Of a stretch of DNA of 64,000 nt, positions 44,929 through 54,884 are shown in pieces. How positions within the stretch are numbered: the stretch's first letter is position 1; the number at the start of each line of letters is the position of its first letter. The translations under genes and the position numbers were made by a program. This DNA comes from Leguminivora glycinivorella (Eukaryota; Arthropoda; Insecta; Lepidoptera; Tortricidae). Location: contig NC_062995.1 of assembly GCF_023078275.1 (NCBI RefSeq), forward strand, positions 5,001 to 69,000, written 5' to 3'. A model generated the notes under the pieces. That model was not told where the DNA came from and did not search any database. It saw nothing but the letters and a program-made list of their open reading frames with translations.

Positions 44929-45047
44929 TACGATACACGTGCGAAAAGGAAATTCGTAACTCGTGTCGATTTAAAACACTCCCTTCGGTCGTGTTTTAAT
45001 TTATCGCCACTCGTTTCGAACTTCCTTTTTTACGCACTTGTATCGTA
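44929..45047. mobile_element. Palindromic MITE replacing the gene's 3' end
   Basis: 119 bp with inverted ends TACGATACACGTGCG and TACGATACAAGTGCG. Compared with copy 1 it replaces about 120 bp containing the last one and a half zinc fingers and the stop codon. A half-copy is at 28466. Confidence 0.8.
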
Positions 45048-45052
45048 ATGTA

Positions 45053-48000
45053 CTATTTCCGCTTGCACTTGTACACACAGAAACGGCACTGAAAAGGTTT
45101 TTCCCTAGTGAGTTTCATCTCGTGGTCTCGTAGATTTGATCTCTGCCTGCACCAGAACCCACAAACACTGCAATGGTAAGGCTTTTCCCCAGTGTGAGTC
45201 ATCTCGTGGTCTCGTAGATATGATTTCAACCTGCACCGGTACTCGCAATAACTACACTGAAAAGGCTTTTCCCCTGTGTGAGTCGTCTCGTGATCTCGTA
45301 GGTTTGATTTCCGCGTGCACCGGTACTCGCAATAACTACACTGATAAGGCCTCTCCTTGTCATGGGTCATCATATGATTACGTAACTCTACAACATTCTC
45401 GCATTTGCATTTACAATATCTACACTGAAAAAGTTTGTTCTCAGTGTGGCTCTTCTCGTGATTTCTTAAAGTTATTTCATGTGTGCACTTGTATTCACAA
45501 TATCTACACTGAGCTGTCTTCTCCCTAGTGTGCTTCATCTCGTGGAAGCGCAGGTACCTCTTCCGCCGGCACTTGTATTCGCAATAACGACACCGGAACG
45601 GCTTCAGGTCGGAGTGCGTCGTTTGATGACGCTGGAGGCTTTTCTTGGTTTTGCACTTGTAGCCGCAGACACTACAGTCGAACGGCTTTTCCTCAGCGTG
45701 TGTCTTCACGTGATCGCTTAAGGCAGCCGCACGATGGGTTCTATAGTTACAGCGCTCACACCTGAACGGTTTGTCGCCGGTGTGTTTCCTCAGGTGATCT
45801 ATTAAGGTCGCCTTGCTCATGCACGCGTACTCGCAGTCGTTACATTTAAACGCGGTTTCATCGGCATGTCTCATTTCGTGAGTTCGCAGGGACTCTAGCT
45901 GCCGGGTCCAGTAGTGACAGTGCTTACACTTGAACGGTTTCTCGCCAGTGTGAATCATCATGTGAGTCAATAATGTCGATTTCTGCGTGCACTTGTACCC
46001 ACAATCGTTACACTCGAAGAGTCTATCGCTAGATGTTGTACAGTCGCGTGTCGTCGGTCGGGAGTGTGTGTGTGCTCGGGTGGAACGCGTGGAGGGTGGT
46101 GTGGTGGGGTGAGCGCGCGCGTGTTTGTCCCGGGGAGGCCGCCCCCGCCCCGCCGCAGCGGAGACAGCAGCGGGCGCTGGAATATCATATAATTTGTTTT
46201 ATAATAATTATCTTTAGGCATGCTCGGTGTCTATAGTTTCCTGTCTTGTCTTTGTTACATACGAGAGAGCGCAAACCTATTTATGTTTCTGTAATGTTCC
46301 TCTTCACTTAAGAGCCCTTATGTCCCACATACGTCTACAGGGTGTATTTTGATAGCGGGACAGTAAGGGCGGCGAAAATGGTCTAAGGAGACCTTCCCTC
46401 GATTTGAAATAGATAAAAAATGGCATTTTCAGATTTTGGAAAAAACATACAGGCTGCGCATAAAAGGCCGTTTTTGACAAAAAAAATCAATTCCAATCGA
46501 TCCAATTCCTGTCTAGGATTTAAAGCTTGTATGGGACCAAAAAAAAAATTCCGCGAAAAACTTTTCCCATACATTTTGTATGAAAAAAAACTTTTTTTCA
46601 CATGGTGTTTTTTTAATGCCAATCGATTCCATTCCTATTCAGTATCAATAGTTTCTTTGGGCTCAACTTGCGGTAATGTGCTTTTGATCCTGTTAGGAAT
46701 GTGATCGATTGGCGTGAAAAAAACGTTTTTCTCAAAAATGCCGTTTTTGTCGCACGCTGAATGTTTTTTTTTTCCAAAATCTGTAAAAGCCATTTCTCAT
46801 CAATTTGAAATCGAAGGAGAAACCTCTCCTTAGACCATTTTCGCGTAGAACCACATAATCTCAACACCGTATAGCTGCCCCTACTGACCCGCTATCAAAA
46901 TACACCCTGTATATCTACACTGGCTGTTTTCTGCGCGAGGCGAACGCTTCGCGAGGCCGCTCAGAGTCTACACCCGGCAGATAAGGTATTTTGAGACTTA
47001 AATGATATGGATAAAAATCAATATAAAAAAATACGATTTGACGCTTCAGTTACATGTCCTATGGGACAGTTTCATACATGTAGATTTTCCTATAGAGGAC
47101 ATGTATGAAAATGAGGATAAGTAAATACATACAATAACATACTAATATTTAGGTGTAACGAAACCAAATCGTCATGCCCGCGTTATCCCAGCATTATTGC
47201 TTATTTATTATTTTTTGGGTTCTTAGTTTTTCTAGGTGTTCCAGTGAAATAATGAAATGCACGGGTTAAGCCGAGTATTATTATTATCTGACCTTCAAAC
47301 CCGAAGGGTAACTAAGGTCTTATTGGGATTAGTCCGGTTTCCTCAAGATATATTCCTTCACCGAAAAGTGATTAGCAAATATCAAATGACATTTCGCACA
47401 TAAGTTCCGAAAACTCATTGGTACGAGCCGGGGTTCGAACCTGCGACCTCCGGATTGAAAGTCACACGCTCTTACCGCTAGGTCACCAGCGCTTTTTTTT
47501 GCCATGATGATAAGTGTCGGTGATATTCAACAAGGATATGGTGTGTTTACAAGAACTACTCACCGCGGACTGCGACTGCCACCTCAAGCCTGCCCGCTGC
47601 CCACTCCACGCTCATCGGCACATGGATGTGCACCGCCACGTGGCGCAGCAACTCAGCCTTGGAGTGGAAGCGGTGTCCGCACAGGTCGCACACCGGCTCT
47701 CTGTCGTAGTCAGGAGTGTGGTGTACTCCTTGTTCAGTGTCCGAGTCTGCGTGTGGCGGAGTGGCGTGCCAGCCGGCGGTGTCTACAGGGAAATTACTTA
47801 TGAATAATAATACATAAAACTAGAAGGTTCGTATTGTAGGTACAGTCACCGCAATAACATTGCACAAAAAGAAGACTGCGAAAATATTTGACACAATCTT
47901 ATGTGTAGAGCAGTAAATTGTAGTGACCTCTCGGCACCGGGGCGAGTACGGGGCGGTGCGGGCGCTCCGGGCCCAGCACCAGCTCGTCCTTCACCTCGTG

Positions 48001-48867
48001 GCCCGCGTACAGCCCGGCCAGCAGGGCCGCCGCGCTCACTCCGCACCCGGCCACGTCGTCCGCACACTCCTCTTCCTCTGCAGTGTCTGCTTCAACCTTC
48101 ACCGTCACTGAAACATAATGCACATCATATAATCATAAAATACATCTTTATTGGACCATGGACACAGTATTTAATTTTTTTCTTGTGTTATTGTGCTGAG
48201 CCATTGATGATAGGACAGAGAAGAAGATAAGAAAGACATAGGCAACTATTATTGACAGTAGTATTCTAATTGCAAGTAGGTATTACACTTTTTTTTTTTA
48301 CACTCATTTTTGTTTAATTATCCGGGTGCATTAGACCCGGCTTGTTGGGTGAAGGCCTCCTCCATCAATTTCCACATGTCACTATCTTGGGCAATTTGGA
48401 TCCAACGAATGATCGATCGAAGGATCCAACAACGATCCAATTTGGTGCAATGAAATACTCAATAGTATTTTTTACTGTCTACGAGTATATTAGAATTAGA
48501 GCATAAAATACTCAATACTCCGTGTGCATGTCGAGGTCACCACGAGCACCTTCCGTCCCTTTTCTGAGCCATTCATGAGGTCCATATATTAAGTTGAAGT
48601 GTGGAGCAACTCTCGTAAGGGGTCCTTACTCACAGAATCTTTGATAAAGAAGTGATCATGAGTACTGTTAGTGCGATTTCATATTATCCGATCCGATATC
48701 GGATGTCGAAAGGATTTTAAAGGCAAAAATCAAAGATGGCGACTTAAATGTATGGGATATCGGTCCGACATCCGATATCGGATCGGATAATGTGAAAACG
48801 CACTTAGTGCGAGCTTACCTTCAAGAGTCCACTCGGCTTCCTGTTTCACACGCGCTGTTTCCTCCAT
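45053..48867 (-). CDS. C2H2 zinc-finger protein, copy 2 (3'-truncated paralogue)
   Basis: Exons by comparison with copy 1: 48819-48867, 47928-48107, 47564-47782, 45053-46074; total 1470 bp, 489 residues. Exons 1-3 have identical lengths (49, 180, 219 bp). In exon 4 the CAG acceptor of copy 1 reads CAC, but GAG three bases upstream keeps the phase. The exon 2 donor is GTCACT, weaker than GTGACT in copy 1. Exon 4 has one additional finger (YQCSYCEYRCTRKSNLRDH) and ends after KCKRK at a TAG created at the MITE junction, inside its twelfth finger. The preceding finger ends HEMKL, losing a zinc-binding His. It may still be functional with fewer DNA contacts, or be decaying. Confidence 0.72.
46338..46909. 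mobile_element. Mariner-like MITE with long TIRs, copy 2
   Basis: Orthologous to 31516-32104 in the duplicated intron; flanked by TA. 572 bp, with small indels relative to copy 1. Confidence 0.8.
47276..47493 (-). mobile_element. tRNA-derived SINE
   Basis: On the minus strand starts AGCGCTGGTGACCTAGCGG, with an A box in TAGCGGTAAGAGC (47480) and a B box GGTTCGAACCC (47441), i.e. a tRNA-like pol III promoter. The body contains TACCCTTCGGGTTTGAAGG and the 3' end is a TAATAATAATA run. Typical of moth SINEs. Absent from copy 1, so inserted after the duplication. It is not a functional tRNA gene. Confidence 0.82.
48671..48803. mobile_element. 133 bp Harbinger-like MITE, copy 2
   Basis: Same insertion as 35606-35738, in intron 1 of the second zinc-finger locus, with the TTA duplication intact on both sides. 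Confidence 0.85.
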
Positions 48868-49189
48868 CGTGCTTAAAGCCCTCGCTTTCCAATAATTATT
48901 TGTCAAACAAATAGAAAATACACAGACAAACAAATAAAACAAGAAATAACCACGCTTTCGCCGGCAAAACAAAACAATACCAATTTTTACCAGTGCAGTG
49001 CATGCCACTGACAGATGACATGACCGTAGATTTAGAATTATTAAACTAGATTGTGGAATCACATTTTTTGCCATACTAAATTGAACCGTGGCCAGTGTTA
49101 ATGAGGTTACCATAGTAGTAGTACTTTTATCTGTATATTACCTGACTTTATAACTTCTTATATTATTTTAGTGTTATATTCAAACTAGG

Positions 49190-49309
49190 TGAAATAATAA
49201 GCAAAACCCATATCATAGGTTTTAATTAGCAAAACATGACGTATGTGAATGACAATTTTAAATAGGCAGTTGACAATAAATAAGGATATAAATAAAGAGG
49301 TTTACTACA
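49190..49309 (-). repeat. LTR retrotransposon 1, 3' LTR
   Basis: 120 bp, TG...CA ends. Identical to 53022-53141. Confidence 0.95.
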
Positions 49310-49310
49310 T

Positions 49311-51999
49311 TCACCCCGGCCAAATATAATCCAGTAAAAACTTTGGCGCGTTACGGGTTCTACCAGATCTTCGGGGTGCGTCTGAACCTGTAGGTTCACC
49401 ACTGTCTGGGCGCGGTTGCTCTGCCTCGTCTTGCAAGCTTTCCGATGGTGACTGTGAAGAAGGCGTGGCAAAAGGCGAAGCTGGAGGCGAATGTGCTGTC
49501 GGTGATGAAGGAGGTGTCGGTGATGAATGAGGTGTTATCGGTGTTGGCGAACACGATGGTACAGGCGGTGTCTGCGGTCTGTCCAACCCAACCTCCTCAG
49601 AGTCGCCGATCTCAAGAACGTCTCCCTCGTTACACCCGAGAGGCGCCAAATGTCGATTGGACACAGTGGTCTCACGACCGTCCAAAGTCCGAACGTACGA
49701 ATATGTGGGATTAGTTTCTAGCACTTCTACCTCTTCGACTAGCGGATGGTATTTCGTCTTTCTATCGAAACGTCGCATTAGGACTTTACTCGAATCCGTT
49801 AGCCATGTTGGTATTGAGTCTCCGTTTGCTGATCTTCGAGTATGGCGAAACATTCTTTCGTGTGGCGTACAGTTGGTACTGGTACATAGAAGCGATCGTA
49901 TAGAGTGCAATGCCTGTGGTAGAACTGCTTCCCATGCTTCAATTGGCAAATTTTTGGTTTTTAATGCCAACTGTATCGCTTTCCAGAGCGTATAATTTAG
50001 CTTTTCAACTTGGCCGTTGCCTTGAGGATTGTACGGCGTTGTACGACTTGTAGCTACTTGTCTGGAGTGAAGATATTCTTTTACTTCTGCCGATAAAAAT
50101 GACGTTCCACGATCTGAGTGCACATAGCCCGGCGTGCCAAACATGCTAAAAATTGTATCTAAATGCTTAATTACAGTTTTCGCGCTAATATCGGAACATG
50201 GAAATGCGAATGGAAATCGTGAGTACTCATCAATCACTGTCAAAATGTATTTGTTATTAGTTTTTGATGGCACTGGCCCCTTAAAATCCATACTTAGCCT
50301 TTCAAAAGCCGAGGTGGCTTTAATAAGTTTATTTTGCTCATTTGCCTTTAAAAATGTAGGCTTTATCTCTGAACAAATGCGACACTGCTTCGTCATACTT
50401 CTTATCTCCTCAATGGAGTAGGCTAAGTTCTTGGAGCGAACCCAATGTGCCATTCTTGTTACTCCTGGATGACAGAGTGCCTCGTGGAGAGATCGCAGTC
50501 TGGCGGATGCGTCGATAGTACCACAGACGCGAGAGAGGGCGTCCGCTACGTGGTTCTGCGTGCCAGGCCTGTACACGATGTCATATTTATATGGAGATAG
50601 CTCTAGACGCCAGCGTTGGATTTTCTCGTTTTTGATTTTACTTGCGTGTTTCTTATCAAACATGAAAGAGACAGAGCGCTGATCAGTTACGAGCATAAAT
50701 TGTTTTCCAATTAGAAAATGCCGCCATTTCTTCAAGGATTCGACGATTGCGTAAGCTTCCTTCTCAATGGCCGAATGGTTTTGTTCACTTCGATTGAGAG
50801 TTCTCGAATAAAATGCTACAGGCCTGCCGGCTTGTGAAAGTGTTGCCGCAATTGAGTGCTCAGACGCATCTGTCTCCACCGTAAAAGGCACTTTATCGTC
50901 AATGGCGTGAACACATGATTTTACTATATAGTTTTTAAGTTCTTCAAACTGTTTCATCAAATTTCCAGTCAGTGGAAATGTTTTCATGTTTGCAAGCTCG
51001 TGAACTTTTTCTGAAAAGTTTGGTATCCACTTTGAGTAGTGGGCGAACATACCTAAAGCTCTACGCATACTAGGCAAATCATGTGGTGGTGGCAAGTTTA
51101 AGAGAGGTTCTAGCCGGGAGCTGTCAGGCTTAATGACGTTGTTGGCGATAGTGTAACCAAGTATATTGATTGAGGTTTGTTTGTAAATTGACTTGCTTTC
51201 ATTTATGGTTAATCCATACTTCTCAGCAGCCTTGAGAAAATTTCTCAAATTTGTGTCATGTTCTTCAGGTGTCTTGCCGCATATTGTTATGTCATCAAGA
51301 TAAGCAAATGTGCCAGTTAATTTTTCTGCCCGTATAAGCCAATCGATGGTTCTCTGGAAGCTGGAAACTCCATTAGTAACACCGAACGGGATCCGTCGGA
51401 ATTGATATAGATTTCCGGCGGCTTCGAAGGCAGTAAAATGTCTTTCCTCTGGCAATATCGGCACCTGGTGATAAGCGCTTTTTAAGTCTATAGCGCTAAA
51501 GACAGAGTATGTCGCTACTTTTGAAATTAATTCTTCAATGCTGGGGAGTGGATAAGCATCTAGTTCAGTGTACCGATTGATTGTTCTTGAGTAGTCGATT
51601 ACAAGACGTTTCTTATGAGTCGCAGATTTAGTAATTAGTACTTGCGCTCGCCATGGTGACCTACTTTCTTCTATGATGCCTCCCTTCAAAAGGTTCTTTA
51701 CCTCGTTTTCAATGAAACATCGATCATCGTTACTGTATCGCCGTGACTTGATGGCGATTGGTTTGTATCCTGGAGTTAAGTTTCCGAATAGGGGTACTGC
51801 AGGCACAGATGCTTCGGTCACGTTACAAACAATTAATGGCTCTCTGGGGCCGCCAAACTCGAATTCTACAGAGGAATGCTGACTAAGTACGTCAAGTCCT
51901 ATAATCACGTCGGCACATAGGTCTTCTACTATTTGTAATTTCACATTTTCGTATGAGTGCTTACCCAATGTAAGAGTGATATTAACTTCTCCTTTACAT
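49311..51999 (-). CDS. LTR retrotransposon 1 pol (protease end, RT, RNase H, integrase)
   Basis: Open for ~890 codons; the first Met in frame is at 51968 but the frame extends back to the shift from gag near 52000. It begins with the protease C-terminus (ADVIIGLDVL), then RT (RLVIDYSRTINR, FSAIDLKSAYHQVP, FAYLDDITICG), RNase H (VETDASEHS, EKEAYAIVESLKKW), the HVADALSR connection, integrase zinc motif (HEALCH...CRIC) and catalytic core (SMDFKGPVPS, VHSDRGTSF, NPQGNGQVEKLN). The tail is Pro/Ser-rich and ends RRSGRTRNAPKFLL. All catalytic residues are present. The stop codon lies inside the polypurine tract, one base from the LTR. Confidence 0.92.
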
Positions 52000-52990
52000 G
52001 CGCGCTATGACTTCGTTGAGCCATCGTTATAGTTTGCTTACTTGGCTTACTCTTCATTGAGCTTAATTCAGCGAATTCTGAACTCATATAGCTATGTGCA
52101 CTGCCGCTATCTAGCAAGACTTCAGCTTTGATACCTTTGATATATGTAGGCACAATCGTTCGGCGTAAAGATGATGGTGAAGCGGCGACGATATTTTCAC
52201 TGACATCATTCGTATCGAATACCGCAGCGCTGGTTGTGTTCCTGCTTCGACAAACGCTAGCATAATGTCCCTTCTTGTTGCAAAGTTGACAAGAGGTGTC
52301 GAAAGCGGGACAAGTTTTGCGTGCGTGCACGCGTCCTCCACAGTAAAAACATTTACGATTTGAGCGATTGGGGAGGGTTGGTGTGGCAGCGGAGACGGCT
52401 TCACTAGAGGTGGGAGTATTCCGAAAGTTTTCGCTAATCGCATTCACAGGAGCAGGATTATTATAATGTCGTGTGTTGACTTCTGCCATCTCTAAGGAGC
52501 GAGCTTGGTTGTGAGCTTCATCCAACGTTAGGCTAAGGTTTTCAAGAAGTCTTTCTCTTATTTTTGTTGAAGAAATTCCTGCTATGAAGGCATCGCGAAT
52601 GTTATCGTCTCGGTTTTTATTACTGTCGACAGCAGTGAAGTTACAATCTTTAGATAAATGTTTTAGAGCTTGAACATATGTGTCGATGGTTTCATCGCTG
52701 TTCTGTTTTCGAGTGGCGAGAGCGTGTCGTGCGTACAGGATGTTTTGGGGTTTGATAAAAATACCATCTAGTACGTCAATCGCTTGTTCAAACGTCTGGC
52801 ACTCGCTTACAAAGTCATAGATATTCGGAGATAAGTGGTTAATTAGTATGTTTAATTTTACCGGATCGGATGTAAGAACTTGCACCGCAAGGAAGTTGTT
52901 AAAGGTTTTCTTCCAATGCTTCCATTCTGTGGTAGCGGTGCTTTTTGATGGATCCCCTTCAAACCGTTCCGGGCGTAAGTATTTATCCAT
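51941..52990 (-). CDS. LTR retrotransposon 1 gag and protease active site
   Basis: 349 codons from the ATG at 52990. Capsid-like N-terminus (WKHWKKTFNNFL, DTYVQALKHLSKDC), then two zinc knuckles around residues 215-250 (CFYCGGRVHARKTC and CQLCNKKGHYASVC), then the protease active-site block LLDSGSAHSYMSS. The frame is lost soon after (near 52000) and the protease continues in the -1 frame. As the break sits inside a folded domain it is more likely a mutation than a programmed shift (inference). Confidence 0.88.
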   Translation of the reverse strand: MDKYLRPERFEGDPSKSTATTEWKHWKKTFNNFLAVQVLTSDPVKLNILINHLSPNIYDFVSECQTFEQAIDVLDGIFIKPQNILYARHALATRKQNSDETIDTYVQALKHLSKDCNFTAVDSNKNRDDNIRDAFIAGISSTKIRERLLENLSLTLDEAHNQARSLEMAEVNTRHYNNPAPVNAISENFRNTPTSSEAVSAATPTLPNRSNRKCFYCGGRVHARKTCPAFDTSCQLCNKKGHYASVCRSRNTTSAAVFDTNDVSENIVAASPSSLRRTIVPTYIKGIKAEVLLDSGSAHSYMSSEFAELSSMKSKPSKQTITMAQRSHSAHVKEKLISLLHWVSTHTKM

Positions 52991-53007
52991 GCTTAAAAGT
53001 CGTTTTG

Positions 53008-53020
53008 TTTGCTAATTAAA
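53008..53020 (-). promoter_or_regulatory. Candidate self-priming primer-binding site
   Basis: TTTAATTAGCAAA, beginning one base after the 5' LTR, is exactly complementary to TTTGCTAATTAAA at LTR positions 77-89. A TATTTAAAA element at LTR positions 47-55 would place transcript starts near there. Tf1 of fission yeast primes reverse transcription in this way. No site beginning TGG is present. Confidence 0.6.
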
Positions 53021-53021
53021 T

Positions 53022-53141
53022 TGAAATAATAAGCAAAACCCATATCATAGGTTTTAATTAGCAAAACATGACGTATGTGAATGACAATTTTAAATAGGCA
53101 GTTGACAATAAATAAGGATATAAATAAAGAGGTTTACTACA
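53022..53141 (-). repeat. LTR retrotransposon 1, 5' LTR
   Basis: 120 bp, identical to the 3' LTR. A TATA-like TATTTAAAA lies in its middle on the minus strand. Confidence 0.95.
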
Positions 53142-53213
53142 CCCAAAATAAATAGCACATATGGTTATAGACGGTCAAGCAAATCTTGTACCTACTACAA
53201 TAAGGGTGCGCGC

Positions 53214-53348
53214 CCACGGGCGATCAAGTTGCTCGGCGATTTTCGTATTCCTATGAAAAGTTGCGTGGCTTCGTAAGCGCACTTTCATACTAGGCCATGG
53301 TCGCGACAAAAAAAGTCGCTGCCAAAAGTTGCCTGTGTGCGCGCTCTC
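53214..53348. mobile_element. Harbinger-like MITE (GC-rich family), copy c
   Basis: 135 bp, flanked by TAA (53211-53213 and 53349-53351). Ends GGGTGCGCGCCCACGGG; interior CATACTAGGCCATGG as in copies a and b. Confidence 0.82.
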
Positions 53349-54328
53349 TAAGGCGGCAATTTTAGCATGGTAAAGCCTGACCAGAAATATGACTAGTTAC
53401 GCGGCATGTTGCGAAATTTCATCAGAACTATTTCCTTCATTATATACTGAGGTAACATGGCGCGTAGTTATATACTTCTGGGCAGGCTTTACCATGCTAA
53501 ACTAAAATACAGACCTATCACCGCAATACATTAGAATAACAGTGCCCTCTTGGCAATAGTCATAAGCATAGAGTATATTGAATAGTATGGTATATCGAAT
53601 TTACTATTTCCTTTTAGATTAGATGCAACAGTTGCTCGGCGAATTTTTTGTCTCTGTCGTCACCCCTTGCGACAATTTCCAAGGTGCGCACACGGGAACG
53701 ACAGCGACACAACCACAGACTACTAAGAAGATATTACCATAGACTAATTCTATAATCTTTGGATACTACGGGCGCAATTTTTTCTTTTTTCATGAAATTG
53801 AGAGCCTATCAAAAATGGTGTTTTGGTACTTCAGAATGAGTGTTTAAAATTTTTGATGAACTGGTTAGAATTTTACAACCCGGCATCGTTTTTTCTCAAT
53901 GTTGTCGGAATATTCTTTTAAATTCTTGTCATATAAAATCGGTCTTTCCTCTACTTCTTCAATTAAACGACAAATATCAATGTCGTCTTCAACAATCTGA
54001 GTTTAAAATTATATTTTTTTCGACTAATAACACACGTTCGCCCAGGCCAGGCCAGTGATAACTGTCAAAATGACAACCGACCGGCGACTGTTTTGTCGCC
54101 GTGTGCGCACTTGCATTGAAACCAATAGGGAAGGAGACAGTTGCGTCGCAGGCCTGTCGCCGAACCCTGCGACAAAAAAGTTGCGTCGCAACGTGTGCGC
54201 ACCTTCATACTAGCCCATAGACCGAGTGACGGAGACAAAAAAGTTGCGTCGTCCGTCTGTGGGGGGCCTGAAAACACCGTGGTGATAGCACTGCTAACGC
54301 TAATGACATGCGAATATCGCGGCGTTTA
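53349..54328. other. Intergenic region with degenerate MITE pieces
   Basis: Fragments of the same GC-rich MITE family at ~53625-53705 and ~54080-54275 (GTGTGCGCACTTGCAT, GCGACAAAAAAGTTGCGTCG). No gene seen; the small open frame at 53840 has no recognisable features. Confidence 0.55.
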
Positions 54329-54763
54329 GAGAGGCCATTACGATACTTGTCAGTTTTGACAGTTTTGGCGCTGTCACTCTGACAAATGTCAAGTTCATGC
54401 ACAGGCTCGTAAACTCGTAATTTGTATTATTTATCAATTAGATAATAAATAACCGCGTTGTAATATAATACAATTTGTATTACTACTATTACTAGTAAAC
54501 TACGCGATTAAATTGTGTAGTTTTGCCTATTTGTTTGAGGGCTTTACGCAGAATGGAGGGCACAGCGCGCGTGAAGCAGGAGGCCGAGTGGACTGAAGGT
54601 GAGCTCGCACGCACAGTACTCATGTTCACTTCTTTATCAAAGATTCTGTGAGTAAGGACCCCTTACGAGAGTTGCTCCACACTTCAACTTAATACATGGA
54701 CCTTATGAATGGCTCAGAAAAGGGACGGAAGGTGCTCGTGGTGACCTCGACATGCACACGGTG
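54329..54763 (+). pseudogene. Third zinc-finger locus fragment, inverted (exon 1 and flanks)
   Basis: Matches the region upstream of exon 1, exon 1 itself and part of intron 1 of the other two loci, but on the plus strand. Exon 1 is 54553-54598 (46 bp): ATG, MEGTARVKQEAEW, then a GT donor in the same phase. Compared with copy 1 it has four synonymous changes and loses one whole codon, with no frame damage. The intron lacks the Harbinger-like MITE. Homology is cut at 54763 by LTR retrotransposon 2; the rest of the gene, if any, would lie beyond that element, outside the window. Confidence 0.8.
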
Positions 54764-54884
54764 TAATATTAGTATTTAAAATAAACAACAACCATGACAA
54801 GCTTGGTCTAAGAATGATTTATTCAACTGTTAAATCATAGACACGAAACCATAAAGTCAAAGACAAAACTAAACATACTCTACA
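54764..54884 (-). repeat. LTR retrotransposon 2, 3' LTR
   Basis: 121 bp with TG...CA ends; its first 46 bases match 63955-64000 with one difference (CAAGCTTGG versus CTAGCTTGG). A purine tract AAAAGGGAGA precedes it. Confidence 0.9.

Larger units (their letters stand above)
44295..49021 (-). repeat. Segmental duplication, copy 2 (zinc-finger locus)
   Basis: Same order and orientation as 29908-35998. It differs by an insertion of ~290 bp at 44580-44875, a MITE replacing the gene's 3' end, one extra finger in exon 4, a SINE in intron 3, and absence of the hAT-like element. Similarity to copy 1 stops at 49021, upstream of exon 1. Confidence 0.9.
49190..53141 (-). mobile_element. Ty3/gypsy-type LTR retrotransposon 1 (complete, 3.95 kb)
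   Basis: Two identical 120 bp LTRs enclose gag and pol on the minus strand, which implies a recent insertion. The polypurine tract GGCCGGGGTGAA directly precedes the 3' LTR (49310). The leader between the 5' LTR and the gag ATG is only 31 bp and has no tRNA-type TGG primer site. No target duplication is visible: flanks are CTAGG on the left and CCCAA on the right. A single frame break within the protease separates gag from pol. No env-like ORF. Confidence 0.93.

Noticed and set aside
47421..47493. tRNA-like sequence with A and B boxes
   Set aside because: It is the head of a SINE with a TAA tail and extra body; the cloverleaf is not convincing as a functional tRNA.
49190..53141. Target-site duplication for LTR retrotransposon 1
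   Set aside because: Flanks CTAGG and CCCAA do not match; possibly lost by recombination or later change, so none is claimed.
53840..54058. 72-codon open frame near the third zinc-finger fragment
   Set aside because: No recognisable motif, AT-rich, no homologue at the other two loci.
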